Below, piece after piece: positions 56,013 to 64,000 of a DNA stretch of 64,000 nt; position 1 is the stretch's first letter; each line of letters opens with the position of its first letter. Origin of the DNA: Levilactobacillus mulengensis (GTDB taxonomy: Bacteria > Bacillota > Bacilli > Lactobacillales > Lactobacillaceae); contig NZ_RHNW01000009.1 of NCBI RefSeq assembly GCF_003946045.1, forward strand, positions 56,267 to 120,266, in the 5' to 3' direction. Below the pieces are notes generated by a model, which ran no database searches, was not told the DNA's origin, and worked only from the letters and a program-made list of their open reading frames with translations. The translations under genes were made by a program, and so were the position numbers.

Positions 56013-56420
56013 ATGGCTGACGCGAAACCGACGGCAAAGATTAAGCGGTTAGACAATGACTATACGCGAAAGATTCAGCATCAGCAGGCGGTGCAGCACC
56101 ATACCCGGTGGCTAGGTCATCGGCGCGTGCGGCGGGCCGCTCGGATCCTAGTGGTCTTCGCAGTCTTCGCAATTATTTTGGGTGTGCAATTGATTCGGAC
56201 CCACGCGAGTCTGCATCAGGTCAATCAACAGGTGGCAACGAGTGAGCGGACCTTGACCAAGACTAAGGCCAAGAACGCAGACTTGAAGCAAGAGATCAAA
56301 CAGTTGAACGATAAAGACTATTTGGCCCAGTTGATTCGGTCTAAGTACTACTATTCTAAGTCGGGCGAAACGATTTATAGTTTGCCTGGCGATCATGCTA
56401 GCGATGTGACAGCTAAATAA
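56013..56420 (+). CDS. divIC: Septum formation initiator DivIC
   Basis: A 135-aa bitopic membrane protein. It has a basic cytoplasmic N-terminus, one helix (about residues 43-63; RILVVFAVFAIILGVQLI), a coiled coil (HQVNQQVATSERTLTKTKAKNADLKQEI split by heptads) and the C-terminal DYLAQLIRSKYYYSKSGETIYSLPG, the DivIC signature. It joins FtsL and DivIB in the divisome. The start is ATG 56013 with GGAGG 10 nt upstream. Confidence 0.93.
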   Translation: MADAKPTAKIKRLDNDYTRKIQHQQAVQHHTRWLGHRRVRRAARILVVFAVFAIILGVQLIRTHASLHQVNQQVATSERTLTKTKAKNADLKQEIKQLNDKDYLAQLIRSKYYYSKSGETIYSLPGDHASDVTAK

Positions 56421-56427
56421 TCAGGTG

Positions 56428-56468
56428 AAATCCGGTGGTTCGCTTTCATGAGGACTGCCGGATTTTTT
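56428..56468 (+). terminator. Terminator of divIC
   Basis: AAATCCGG pairs with CCGGATTT, followed by Ts; the loop is long (about 22 nt). Confidence 0.75.
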
Positions 56469-56601
56469 ACTAGTAGCGGAAATCATTCGTGTCACTGACT
56501 AATTAGCTTGAAAGTTAATTTAACAGGCTTTGACCGGGGGTAGCAAGTTGGTCAAGGGACTTTATTTTTTTCATGTCAGCGTGTGGGATTGGGAAGAATT
56601 G

Positions 56602-56610
56602 TGTTATACT
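56602..56610 (+). promoter_or_regulatory. Extended -10 promoter of S1-domain gene
   Basis: TGTTATACT (TATACT 56605-56610), 35 nt before the start; no good -35. Confidence 0.45.
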
Positions 56611-56644
56611 GAAAGCACTTATTTTAAGGAGGAACTTCTTGTTT

Positions 56645-57208
56645 ATGGCAATCGAGGTTGGAGCTAAAGTTACCGGAAAGGTCTCCGGAATTACGAACTT
56701 TGGTGCATTTGTTGATTTAGGTGACCACAAGACCGGACTGGTGCACATTAGTGAAATTTCTGACGGGTACGTTAAGGACATCCATGACGTCTTATCCGTT
56801 GGTGACGAAGTAACGGTTAAGGTATTGACCGTGGGCGATGACGGCAAGATTGGTTTGTCGATTCGTAAGGCCACGGATCATCCAGAGTCAGATCGGCCAC
56901 ATCACAGCCACAATGACCATCATGACAGTCATCACGATAATAATCGTGGCGGCAACCATGAGTTCCATGGCAACGGTGGTAATCGTGGCGGGGAAAGCAA
57001 CGGCCATGGCCGTCGGTTTGAAAATAACGGTCCCCGGCCACATCACAGTTCAGCTAATGGCCGCTTCTCGGGTCATCACTCGGCTAAACATGAAGAAAGC
57101 TTCGACGACTTGATGTCAGGGTTCTTGAAGCAAAGTGAGGACCGTTTGGCAACGATTAAACGTAATACTGAAGGCAAGCGGGGCGGTCGTGGTGGCCGGC
57201 GTAGCTAA
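56645..57208 (+). CDS. S1-domain RNA-binding protein (YabR-like) with His/Asn/Gly-rich tail
   Basis: A 187-aa protein. An S1 domain fills residues 1-75 (AIEVGAKVTGKVSGITNFGAFVDLG, HISEISDGYVKD, VTVKVLTVGDDGKIGLSIRKA). A long low-complexity stretch of His, Asp, Asn, Gly and Arg follows to about 145, then SFDDLMSGFLKQSEDRLATIKRN and a basic RGGRGGRR end, as in YabR homologues. The start is ATG 56645; AAGGAGG is 12 nt upstream, and a TTG at 56639 with 6-nt spacing is an alternative. It probably binds rRNA or mRNA; role unproven. Confidence 0.88.
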   Translation: MAIEVGAKVTGKVSGITNFGAFVDLGDHKTGLVHISEISDGYVKDIHDVLSVGDEVTVKVLTVGDDGKIGLSIRKATDHPESDRPHHSHNDHHDSHHDNNRGGNHEFHGNGGNRGGESNGHGRRFENNGPRPHHSSANGRFSGHHSAKHEESFDDLMSGFLKQSEDRLATIKRNTEGKRGGRGGRRS

Positions 57209-57221
57209 ATGTCTTTAATCA

Positions 57222-57247
57222 GGACCGCATTCGTGCGGCCCTTTTTC
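57222..57247 (+). terminator. Terminator of S1-domain gene
   Basis: GGACCGCA-TTCG-TGCGGCCC tetraloop hairpin followed by TTTTTCTT. Confidence 0.92.
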
Positions 57248-57280
57248 TTAACACAGGTAAAGTGAAACGGGGGCAAGGCA

Positions 57281-58648
57281 GTGACACTGGCAACGGATTT
57301 TCAGCAGAATTTTCAAGCACAGGGATGGGCTGATCCCCAGCAACGGGGGCTGGTGGCCGTGTCGACTGGCGTCGATTCCATGGTCCTGCTGAGTCTCCTG
57401 CTAGGGTTGCCCGCAGATCAGCGGCCTAGATTGACCGTGGTTCACGTCAACCATCACTTGCGAGAGCAAAGTCAAACGGAGGCCGCCTTCCTGGAGCGCT
57501 GGTGTGCGGCGCATCACGTGCCACTGGTCAAGACGGACTGGCCAGCTGACCAGCATCCGGCACACGGGATTGAAGCGGCGGCGCGGCAGTTTCGCTATCG
57601 TTTTTTTGCGGAACAGCTGACGCAGCAGGGGGCCGCTTGGGTTGCCACGGCCCATCAAGCCGATGAGCAAGCTGAGACCCTGCTGCTGAAGCTCATTCGG
57701 GGCGGTGACCTGACCCAACTGACGGGGATGGCCCCTAGCCGTCCGCTGGCATCGGGACGAGTGATTCATCCGTTGTTGCCATTTACCAAGGCACAGCTGG
57801 TGGCGTACGCGCGTCACCAACAGATTCCCTGGTATGAGGATCAGACGAACCAGGAGCTGGTGGCTAGCCGTAACCGGGTGCGTCACGAGATTTTACCGCA
57901 ACTCAAGCGGGAGAATCCCCAGGTTGTTTCGCATTTGCTGGCGTATGCTGAGCAGTTGCAGGCGACGTTGACGGTGGCGGAACAGGCTTTGACGACGAAG
58001 CTTCAGGATATTGTGGTGACGGCTACGCCCCTGACTGGGGATGGCGCCAAGTTGTTAGCCCGGCCGGTGGCGGAGCAGCGATTGTTACTCGGTCGCTTCA
58101 TTAAGCGAGCGATGCCGGCAGAATCGACTAGTGAGTCGCACATCACTCAGTGTTTACAGCTGTTAGCCAACCCCCAACGGCCAACCGGAACGGTGTCGTT
58201 TGCGGGTGGTTGGGCCTTTTATAAAGACTATGAAAGGTTTCAATTTTTACCAATAAAAAATTTACAGCAAAAATCCGTGGAACATTTTAGATTTATGGTA
58301 GACTTAAACCAATGGCGGCCAGTTGGTAACGGCTGGCAACTCGGTTGCTTCACGGCAAGCCGCCTTCAGGAACACACTCCCCACACGACCGTGGCGTTGA
58401 CGGCGGACCAGTTACCGTTGATCGTCCGACCGTGGCAGGCTGATGATCAGGTACGACTCGCAACCGGTCATCATCAATCGGTCCGGCGCGTTTTGATCAA
58501 CGCAAAGGTGCCCCGCGACCAGCGACCTGGACAACAGGTTTTGGTTACGGCAACGGGAGAACTCCTGGCGGTACTTGGCGTGAAGTGGTCGGTTTGGCCA
58601 CCACGACCGCACACAAAAAACTATCATATTGTTTGGAAGCATGAATAG
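57281..58648 (+). CDS. tilS: tRNA(Ile)-lysidine synthase
   Basis: A 455-aa enzyme that converts C34 of the tRNA(Ile) CAU anticodon to lysidine, so that it reads AUA. The PP-loop reads [13 protein letters not shown], where STG replaces the usual SGG, followed by [22 protein letters not shown] and [20 protein letters not shown]. The C-terminal TilS substrate-binding domain is present. The start is GTG 57281 with a G-rich, weak ribosome site. hpt begins 16 nt downstream, a conserved pair. Confidence 0.93.
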   Translation: MTLATDFQQNFQAQGWADPQQRGLVAVSTGVDSMVLLSLLLGLPADQRPRLTVVHVNHHLREQSQTEAAFLERWCAAHHVPLVKTDWPADQHPAHGIEAAARQFRYRFFAEQLTQQGAAWVATAHQADEQAETLLLKLIRGGDLTQLTGMAPSRPLASGRVIHPLLPFTKAQLVAYARHQQIPWYEDQTNQELVASRNRVRHEILPQLKRENPQVVSHLLAYAEQLQATLTVAEQALTTKLQDIVVTATPLTGDGAKLLARPVAEQRLLLGRFIKRAMPAESTSESHITQCLQLLANPQRPTGTVSFAGGWAFYKDYERFQFLPIKNLQQKSVEHFRFMVDLNQWRPVGNGWQLGCFTASRLQEHTPHTTVALTADQLPLIVRPWQADDQVRLATGHHQSVRRVLINAKVPRDQRPGQQVLVTATGELLAVLGVKWSVWPPRPHTKNYHIVWKHE

Positions 58649-58664
58649 GCGAAAGGGGAACAGC

Positions 58665-59207
58665 ATGAATAACGATATTTTGAAGGTCCTATATAGTGAA
58701 GAAGACATTGCCGCAGCCTGCAAACGGTTGGGCACCCAACTCTCCGAGGATTACAAAGACAAGACGCCCTTAATTATCTGTGTGTTAAAGGGGGCTATCT
58801 TGTTCATGACCGATGTGATTCGCGACATGGATATTTACGCTACCATTGATTTTATCGATGTTTCCAGCTACAACGGGGGCACAGCCTCTTCTGGAACCAT
58901 CAAGTTACTCAAGGACCTGGATACCGACGTCTCTGGGCGCGATATTTTGTTAGTTGAAGACATTATCGACACTGGACGGACGCTGAAGTACTTGGAAGAC
59001 CTGTTGAAGGACCGGAATGCCAAGTCTATCAAGGTCTGCACGCTGATGGATAAGCCTAGTGGCCGGGTGGTTGAAGCGAAGGCGGATTACGTTGGATTTA
59101 ACGTTCCGAGTGAATTCGTGGTTGGCTATGGTTTGGACTACGAAGAAAAGTACCGGAACCTTCCGTACGTGGGTGTTTTGAAGCCCTCAGTTTATTCAGA
59201 TAAATAA
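58665..59207 (+). CDS. hpt: Hypoxanthine(-guanine) phosphoribosyltransferase
   Basis: A 180-aa purine salvage enzyme that makes IMP and GMP from hypoxanthine and guanine with PRPP. It has [22 protein letters not shown], the PRPP-binding [13 protein letters not shown] and [18 protein letters not shown]. The start is ATG 58665 with GAAAGGGG upstream; the frame runs back into tilS. In Firmicutes HprT also interacts with TilS and FtsH expression control; here it stands between the two. Confidence 0.95.
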   Translation: MNNDILKVLYSEEDIAAACKRLGTQLSEDYKDKTPLIICVLKGAILFMTDVIRDMDIYATIDFIDVSSYNGGTASSGTIKLLKDLDTDVSGRDILLVEDIIDTGRTLKYLEDLLKDRNAKSIKVCTLMDKPSGRVVEAKADYVGFNVPSEFVVGYGLDYEEKYRNLPYVGVLKPSVYSDK

Positions 59208-59314
59208 TTAGTCAATGATAGTCAATTGTGATAACATCTTATTTAGTAAAAGGGCATGAGTCCTAAATTTCGTTCCTATCTTAATGCTGGGAACTGTGAG
59301 TAAGGAGGCACGAC

Positions 59315-61420
59315 ATGAATAATCGACGAAATGGGCTGTTTCGTAATAGTCTATTTTACATTGTGATCTTCTTGTTGGTCATTGGTGTTGTTTACCTATT
59401 TAACGGTAACAACAACAGCTCACAATCCCAAGAAATCCAATCGAGTCAGTTCGTTAAAGATTTAAATGCGAATAAGATCAAGAACTTCTCCATTCAACCT
59501 TCCGGGGGAGTTTACAAGATTACCGGTGAGTATCGGAACGCGCAAAAGCGCTCAACCAATACCGGCTTCAGTCTTGGCGGTTCTCAAAGTACCGCTGTGA
59601 CGGGCTTCACCACGCAAGTCTTGACGAATAACTCGACGGTTTCCGAGATTGACAAGACCGCCAAGAATCACAACGTAAAGGTCAACACCAAAGCAGAAGA
59701 GTCGAGTGGTTTCTGGATTAACTTGTTAGTCTATGCAGCACCACTGGTTATCTTCATCTTCTTCTTCTACATGATGATGGGTCAAGCCGGCCAAGGCGGC
59801 GGCAATGGCCGAGTCATGAACTTTGGTAAGAGTAAGGCCAAACCAGCCGATAGCAAAGAGAACAAGGTTCGCTTCGCTGACGTTGCTGGTGAGGAGGAGG
59901 AAAAGCAAGAACTTGTCGAAGTTGTTGAGTTCTTGAAGAATCCCCGTAAGTTTGTTTCATTGGGTGCCCGGATACCATCTGGTGTCTTGCTGGAGGGTCC
60001 TCCTGGTACTGGTAAGACGTTGCTGGCGAAGGCCGTTGCTGGTGAAGCGGCGGTACCATTCTTCTCGATTTCTGGTTCAGATTTCGTGGAAATGTTCGTC
60101 GGTGTCGGGGCTAGTCGTGTGCGGGATCTCTTTGAACAGGCCAAGAAGGCCGCTCCTTCCATCATCTTCATTGATGAAATCGATGCGGTTGGTCGTCAAC
60201 GGGGTGCCGGCATGGGCGGTGGCCACGATGAACGTGAACAAACGTTGAACCAATTGCTGGTTGAAATGGACGGGTTTACTGGGAGTGAAGGCGTCATCGT
60301 GATGGCTGCGACCAACCGTTCTGACGTCTTGGATCCCGCTTTACTGCGGCCAGGTCGTTTTGACCGGAAAATCTTAGTTGGTCGGCCAGACGTTAAGGGT
60401 CGTGAAGCGATTCTGAAGGTTCACGCCAAGAACAAGCCATTAGCTAACGACGTTGATTTGAAAGAAATTTCTAAGCAAACCCCTGGCTTTGTCGGGGCCG
60501 ACTTGGAAAACCTCTTGAACGAAGCTGCCTTATTAGCTGCACGGCGGAATAAGACTCAGATTGACGCTTCTGATTTGGATGAAGCCGAAGACCGAGTTAT
60601 CGCTGGGCCAGCTAAGAAGGACCGGGTCATCAGTCCTGAAGAACGCAAGACCGTTGCTTACCATGAAGCCGGGCATACTATTGTCGGGTTAGTGTTAAAC
60701 GATGCGCGAGTCGTTCACAAGGTCACGATTGTCCCTCGTGGTCGTGCCGGCGGGTATGCAATTATGCTCCCACGGGAAGATCAAATGCTGATGTCCAAGA
60801 AGGATGCCATGGAACAGATTGCCGGGTTAATGGGTGGTCGGACGGCCGAAGAGTTAATCTTCCACTCCGAATCATCTGGTGCCTCCAATGACTTTGAACA
60901 GGCAACGCAAATTGCCCGTTCCATGGTTACCCAGTATGGGATGAGTGACGCCTTGGGGACCGTTGCACTGGAAAGTGCTGGCGGCCAACCATTCGCTGGT
61001 GCGGGTTACCCTGGCCAACCAAGTTACTCTGAACACACCGCTAGTTTAATCGATACTGAAGTTCGCCGAATCATCGGAGAGGCCCACGAGACTGCTCGGA
61101 AGATTTTGGAAGAACATAAAGCAGAACACAAGATTATTGCGGATGCCTTGCTGAAATACGAAACGCTGGACGAAAAGCAAATTCTCAGCTTGTTTAATAC
61201 TGGGAAGATGCCTGAAAAGGACAGCAATAACGAATTTCCAAGTGAAAAGGCGGCAACGTTTGAAGAATCTAAGCGCGAATTAGAACGGCGCGAAGCAGAA
61301 CGACAAGCTTCTACGGAAGCCAAGTTAGCTTCGTCCGCTGCAAGCAGTGAGTCTTCACAGGCTGACTCAGCAGCTAGTTCGGCAGCCGATGATCCAAAGG
61401 ATACCGACGATTCCGAATAG
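59315..61420 (+). CDS. ftsH: ATP-dependent zinc metalloprotease FtsH
   Basis: A 701-aa membrane AAA+ protease. It has two N-terminal helices (about 12-29 and 129-148), a periplasm-side domain between them, the AAA domain (GPPGTGKT, then [15 protein letters not shown] and the SRH region [10 protein letters not shown]) and the M41 protease site HEAGH. The tail is low-complexity Ser/Ala/Asp/Glu (from about 650), as often in lactobacilli. It degrades misfolded and short-lived membrane and soluble proteins. TAAGGAGG precedes the ATG. Confidence 0.97.
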   Translation: MNNRRNGLFRNSLFYIVIFLLVIGVVYLFNGNNNSSQSQEIQSSQFVKDLNANKIKNFSIQPSGGVYKITGEYRNAQKRSTNTGFSLGGSQSTAVTGFTTQVLTNNSTVSEIDKTAKNHNVKVNTKAEESSGFWINLLVYAAPLVIFIFFFYMMMGQAGQGGGNGRVMNFGKSKAKPADSKENKVRFADVAGEEEEKQELVEVVEFLKNPRKFVSLGARIPSGVLLEGPPGTGKTLLAKAVAGEAAVPFFSISGSDFVEMFVGVGASRVRDLFEQAKKAAPSIIFIDEIDAVGRQRGAGMGGGHDEREQTLNQLLVEMDGFTGSEGVIVMAATNRSDVLDPALLRPGRFDRKILVGRPDVKGREAILKVHAKNKPLANDVDLKEISKQTPGFVGADLENLLNEAALLAARRNKTQIDASDLDEAEDRVIAGPAKKDRVISPEERKTVAYHEAGHTIVGLVLNDARVVHKVTIVPRGRAGGYAIMLPREDQMLMSKKDAMEQIAGLMGGRTAEELIFHSESSGASNDFEQATQIARSMVTQYGMSDALGTVALESAGGQPFAGAGYPGQPSYSEHTASLIDTEVRRIIGEAHETARKILEEHKAEHKIIADALLKYETLDEKQILSLFNTGKMPEKDSNNEFPSEKAATFEESKRELERREAERQASTEAKLASSAASSESSQADSAASSAADDPKDTDDSE

Positions 61421-61430
61421 TCACGTTAGG

Positions 61431-61459
61431 GGAGCGAGATCACGGATCTCGCTCCTTTT
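61431..61459 (+). terminator. Terminator of ftsH
   Basis: GGAGCGAGATC-ACG-GATCTCGCTCC followed by TTTT. Confidence 0.92.
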
Positions 61460-61572
61460 GCTGTCTTCAGAGATAACTAGGGAATGACACCCGAAAAGGC
61501 TTCTATTTGCAAAAAATGTGGTTTCTGGTAATGTAGGGCATGATGAATTGAACGAAAGGACGTTTTAAACGT

Positions 61573-62460
61573 ATGGCAGATTATTTAGTAAAAAGCTTAA
61601 TTGATGATGGGATGTTCCGGGCCTACGTGGTGGATGCCACGGACACGGTCGCCGAAGCCCAACAACGACACGACACCTGGAGCGCCGCAACGGCAGCCTT
61701 GGGACGGACGCTGATTGGGACCATGTTGCTCTCAACCTCCCTATTGAAGGGTGAGGAGAGCCTGACGGTGAAGGTCAACGGTCATGGACCAGTTGGTGCC
61801 ATCGTGGCGGATGGAAATGCTAACGGGACGGTTAAGGGTTACCTGCAGTACCCCCATATCAGTTTACCGTTAAATGAAAAGCACAAAATTGATGTGAAGA
61901 AGGCCGTGGGAGTCAACGGGATGTTAACGGTCACGAAAGACCAAGGACTCGGGCAACCTTATACCGGTCAGGTACCGTTGATTTCTGGCGAGTTGGGTGA
62001 AGACTTCACCTATTACTTGGCCAAGTCGGAACAGATTCCAAGTGCCGTGGGGGTCTCCGTCTTCGTTCAACCCAACAACACGGTTAAGGTCGCTGGTGGG
62101 TTCATGATTCAAACCATGCCAGGTGCTTCCGACGAAGCCATTTCCCGGTTGGAGCAACGCCTAAAGGAAATGCCAATGGTTTCTGAATTACTCTTGGATG
62201 GTCAAACCCCCGAAGAGATCCTAAAACTCTTATTCAAGGATGAAAAAATCAAGATTTTGCAGAAGATGCCGGTTAGCTTTAAGTGTGACTGCTCCAAGGA
62301 CCGTTTTGCCAAGTCTTTGGCATCCATCCAACCCGATGCACTGCAAGAAATGATTGATCAAGATCACGGTGCCGAAGCCGTTTGTCATTTCTGTGGGACG
62401 AAGTATGAATACTCCGAGGATGATCTGCGGACGATTCTCGCGCAAGCTCAAGAAAAGTAG
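61573..62460 (+). CDS. hslO: Hsp33 redox-regulated chaperone
   Basis: A 295-aa holdase activated by oxidation. The N-terminal domain begins DYLVKSLIDDGMFRAYVVDAT. The C-terminal zinc switch is complete: FKCDCSKDR and AVCHFCGTKY give the four cysteines in CxC...CxxC order. The dusB gene follows 8 nt after the stop, a conserved pair in Firmicutes. Confidence 0.96.
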   Translation: MADYLVKSLIDDGMFRAYVVDATDTVAEAQQRHDTWSAATAALGRTLIGTMLLSTSLLKGEESLTVKVNGHGPVGAIVADGNANGTVKGYLQYPHISLPLNEKHKIDVKKAVGVNGMLTVTKDQGLGQPYTGQVPLISGELGEDFTYYLAKSEQIPSAVGVSVFVQPNNTVKVAGGFMIQTMPGASDEAISRLEQRLKEMPMVSELLLDGQTPEEILKLLFKDEKIKILQKMPVSFKCDCSKDRFAKSLASIQPDALQEMIDQDHGAEAVCHFCGTKYEYSEDDLRTILAQAQEK

Positions 62461-62468
62461 GCTGGACC

Positions 62469-63482
62469 ATGACGTGGAAAATCGGTGATGTAGAAATTCC
62501 AAATCGCGTTGTGGTAGCGCCCATGGCCGGGGTCACCAACGTGGCCTTTCGCCAAATTTGTAAAGAGTTCGGTGCGGGCCTGGTAGAATGCGAAATGATT
62601 TCGGGCCAGGGGATCCATTACCATAATCAGCGCACCCTCCATATGATGGCGGTCGACCCCAGAGAGCACCCGATGAGCATTCAAATCTTTGGGGGCACGC
62701 AGGAAACGCTGGTGCAGGCTGCCCAGTATGTGGATCAGGAGACCCCAGCGGATATTATCGATATTAATATGGGGTGCCCGGTCAATAAGGTGGTTAATAC
62801 GGACGCCGGGGCTAAATGGTTATTGGACCCACAGAAGGTTCACGACATGGTGGCCGCAGTTGTCGCGGCCGTCAAAAAGCCCGTGACGGTAAAAATGCGC
62901 ACGGGCTGGGATGATCACCATATTCTGGCGGTGGAAAATGCGTTAGCCGCAGAAAGTGCGGGGGCATCGGCGGTCGCCATGCACGGGCGCACTCGGAAGC
63001 AGATGTATCAGGGCCAAGCGGATTGGGATATCTTGGCTCAGGTTGCCCAGCACCTGTCAATCCCATTTATGGGGAACGGGGATGTGCGGACACCCCAGGA
63101 TGCGAAACGCATGTTAGATGAAGTGGGCGCAGACGCCGTGATGATTGGCCGGGCTGTTGAAGGTAATCCGTGGCTGCTACGTCGCGTGAATCATTATTTA
63201 GCGACGGGGGAACTTTTACCGGAGCCCACGGCGGCAGAAAAAGTTGCAACGGCGGAAGAACACCTGCATAAGTTATGTGCAGCCAAGGGACCGGAAGAGG
63301 GGCCACGAGATTTTCGTAATCAAGTGGCTTACTACCTGAAGGGCATCCCACACGCTGCGCGAACCAAGGTTGCTTTGACAGATGCCACTGATGAAAACGT
63401 GATGGTCGACATCTTGGAACAGTTTTTAGCTAAGATGGCAACGCGTCGTCAGCGGACATCTGTTAGGCGTTTTGCTGAGTAG
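62469..63482 (+). CDS. dusB: tRNA-dihydrouridine synthase B
   Basis: A 337-aa FMN enzyme reducing uridines in the tRNA D-loop. VAPMAGVTNVAFR, the catalytic-cysteine motif NMGCPVNKVV, VTVKMRTGWD, MHGRTRKQMYQG and IPFMGNGDV are all present. Length is normal. It ends in a terminator; lysS, common next in relatives, is absent, and the rRNA promoter region follows directly. Confidence 0.96.
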   Translation: MTWKIGDVEIPNRVVVAPMAGVTNVAFRQICKEFGAGLVECEMISGQGIHYHNQRTLHMMAVDPREHPMSIQIFGGTQETLVQAAQYVDQETPADIIDINMGCPVNKVVNTDAGAKWLLDPQKVHDMVAAVVAAVKKPVTVKMRTGWDDHHILAVENALAAESAGASAVAMHGRTRKQMYQGQADWDILAQVAQHLSIPFMGNGDVRTPQDAKRMLDEVGADAVMIGRAVEGNPWLLRRVNHYLATGELLPEPTAAEKVATAEEHLHKLCAAKGPEEGPRDFRNQVAYYLKGIPHAARTKVALTDATDENVMVDILEQFLAKMATRRQRTSVRRFAE

Positions 63483-63506
63483 GGATACGAGTATCGGATT
63501 AGCTTT

Positions 63507-63540
63507 AGAGAACTCAGATTAATTTCTGGGTTCTTTTTTG
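63507..63540 (+). terminator. Terminator of hslO-dusB
   Basis: AGAACTCAG pairs with CTGGGTTCT, followed by TTTTTT. Confidence 0.85.
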
Positions 63541-63559
63541 TTTTTCTTGATAAATTCCC

Positions 63560-63809
63560 TTGACCGAAGTGCAGATAATTGATAAGATATTACCTGTTGC
63601 TGATTTGGCAATGCTCATGCATAAATAACAGATTCTTGAATAGTTAATCAGGATTTGAAATTAGTGCTTGACGAGTTAAATCGTAACTGATAGAATAGTT
63701 AATGTTGTCAAGACGTGGTAATTGCATTGGATTTAGGCTTCTGGGTATTGAATAAATATTCAGAGAGTTGAAAAAAGATGTTGACACGTTTTAAACGACA
63801 TGATATACT
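63560..63809 (+). promoter_or_regulatory. Three stacked rRNA promoters
   Basis: All have a 17-nt spacer: TTGACC/TAAGAT (63560-63588), TTGACG/TAGAAT (63668-63696) and TTGACA/TATACT (63781-63809). The last has a perfect -35 and is the strongest. The order and strength are typical of an rRNA operon. Confidence 0.85.
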
Positions 63810-64000
63810 TTAAAAGTTGTCACGGAGCGATTGCTTCTTATGACAGCTTGGTAGACCTTTGAAAACTGAACATTGTTTCGACAAACCAAATATGTGTAGG
63901 GCGGTTTGATACTTGGTATCAAACCCAAACAATATTTGCGAAGTCAATTCGCTTTTATAACAAATAAAGTAACAACAATCGATGAGCTATTCAAGCATCA
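63810..64000 (+). other. rRNA operon leader (16S gene begins beyond window)
   Basis: After the last promoter comes TTTGAAAACTGAACA (63859-63873), a segment seen in lactobacillar rRNA leaders and spacers, and a hairpin GGTTTGAT/ATCAAACC (63903-63925), probably part of the RNase III processing stem. The start of mature 16S (AGAGTTTGATCCTGG) is not reached. Confidence 0.75.

Overview
The window reads as chromosomal DNA of a low-to-mid GC Firmicute of the Lactobacillaceae, most like the Levilactobacillus/Lactiplantibacillus branch. The evidence is the gene order (rpoE-pyrG-murA-rpmE2; alr-mazEF; pth-mfd-flippase-rqcP-divIC-S1 protein-tilS-hpt-ftsH-hslO-dusB), an L-lactate dehydrogenase, an LPQTxE-type sortase signal, WxL cell-surface proteins, TTG/GTG starts with strong AGGAGG sites, and a leader typical of lactobacillar rRNA operons at the right end. 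The species cannot be fixed from the sequence alone. Layout: 0-2 kb holds a DUF3899-like membrane protein, the scar of a deleted lysR/FMN-reductase pair, an orphan HigA-like regulator and a MerR regulator. 2.2-6.1 kb is a minus-strand operon of a LipL-like octanoyl/lipoyl transferase, an HD phosphohydrolase and two HAD phosphatases. 6.2-14.6 kb is DUF1934-rpoE-pyrG-murA-rpmE2, interrupted between pyrG and murA by an ABC exporter and a divergent TetR regulator; pyrG carries a textbook CTP-sensing attenuation leader. 15.2-34.1 kb is a roughly 19 kb surface-protein island: a class A sortase, a solo WxL protein, an operon of a small LPQTSE-anchored protein, two WxL proteins and a DUF916/DUF3324 membrane protein, and then five consecutive large paralogues (738-786 aa), each with an L-type-lectin-like domain, Ig-like repeats and a C-terminal WxL domain, each with its own promoter, long leader and terminator. 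34.2-45 kb holds a tyrosine phosphatase, lemA-htpX, an unknown gene, murF, cshA, a 96-bp tandem repeat array, a baeRF-family protein, acpS-alr and a mazEF module. 45-49 kb holds a CBS-ACT protein, a 38-aa membrane peptide, an L,D-transpeptidase and ldh. 49.7-63.5 kb is the conserved pth-to-dusB block, followed by three stacked rRNA promoters and the start of an rRNA leader; the 16S gene itself lies beyond the window. Together the surface genes fit a complex in which secreted WxL/lectin proteins bind the wall and the DUF916/DUF3324 membrane protein, while the sortase anchors the LPQTSE partner. The features that standard annotation explains least are: (1) a dispersed long-hairpin element (9.18, 14.6 and 40.5 kb, plus partial copies at the left edge) whose outer arms change together so that pairing is kept and whose inner hairpin differs in every copy, with the 3' half amplified into a 96-bp tandem array; (2) strongly folded, unrelated 5' leaders in front of the lectin-WxL genes, clearest at 31651-31771 and 29051-29101; and (3) a shared 25-bp palindromic box overlapping the -35 element of two WxL promoters. 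All functional calls rest on reading protein motifs by eye; no database search was run.
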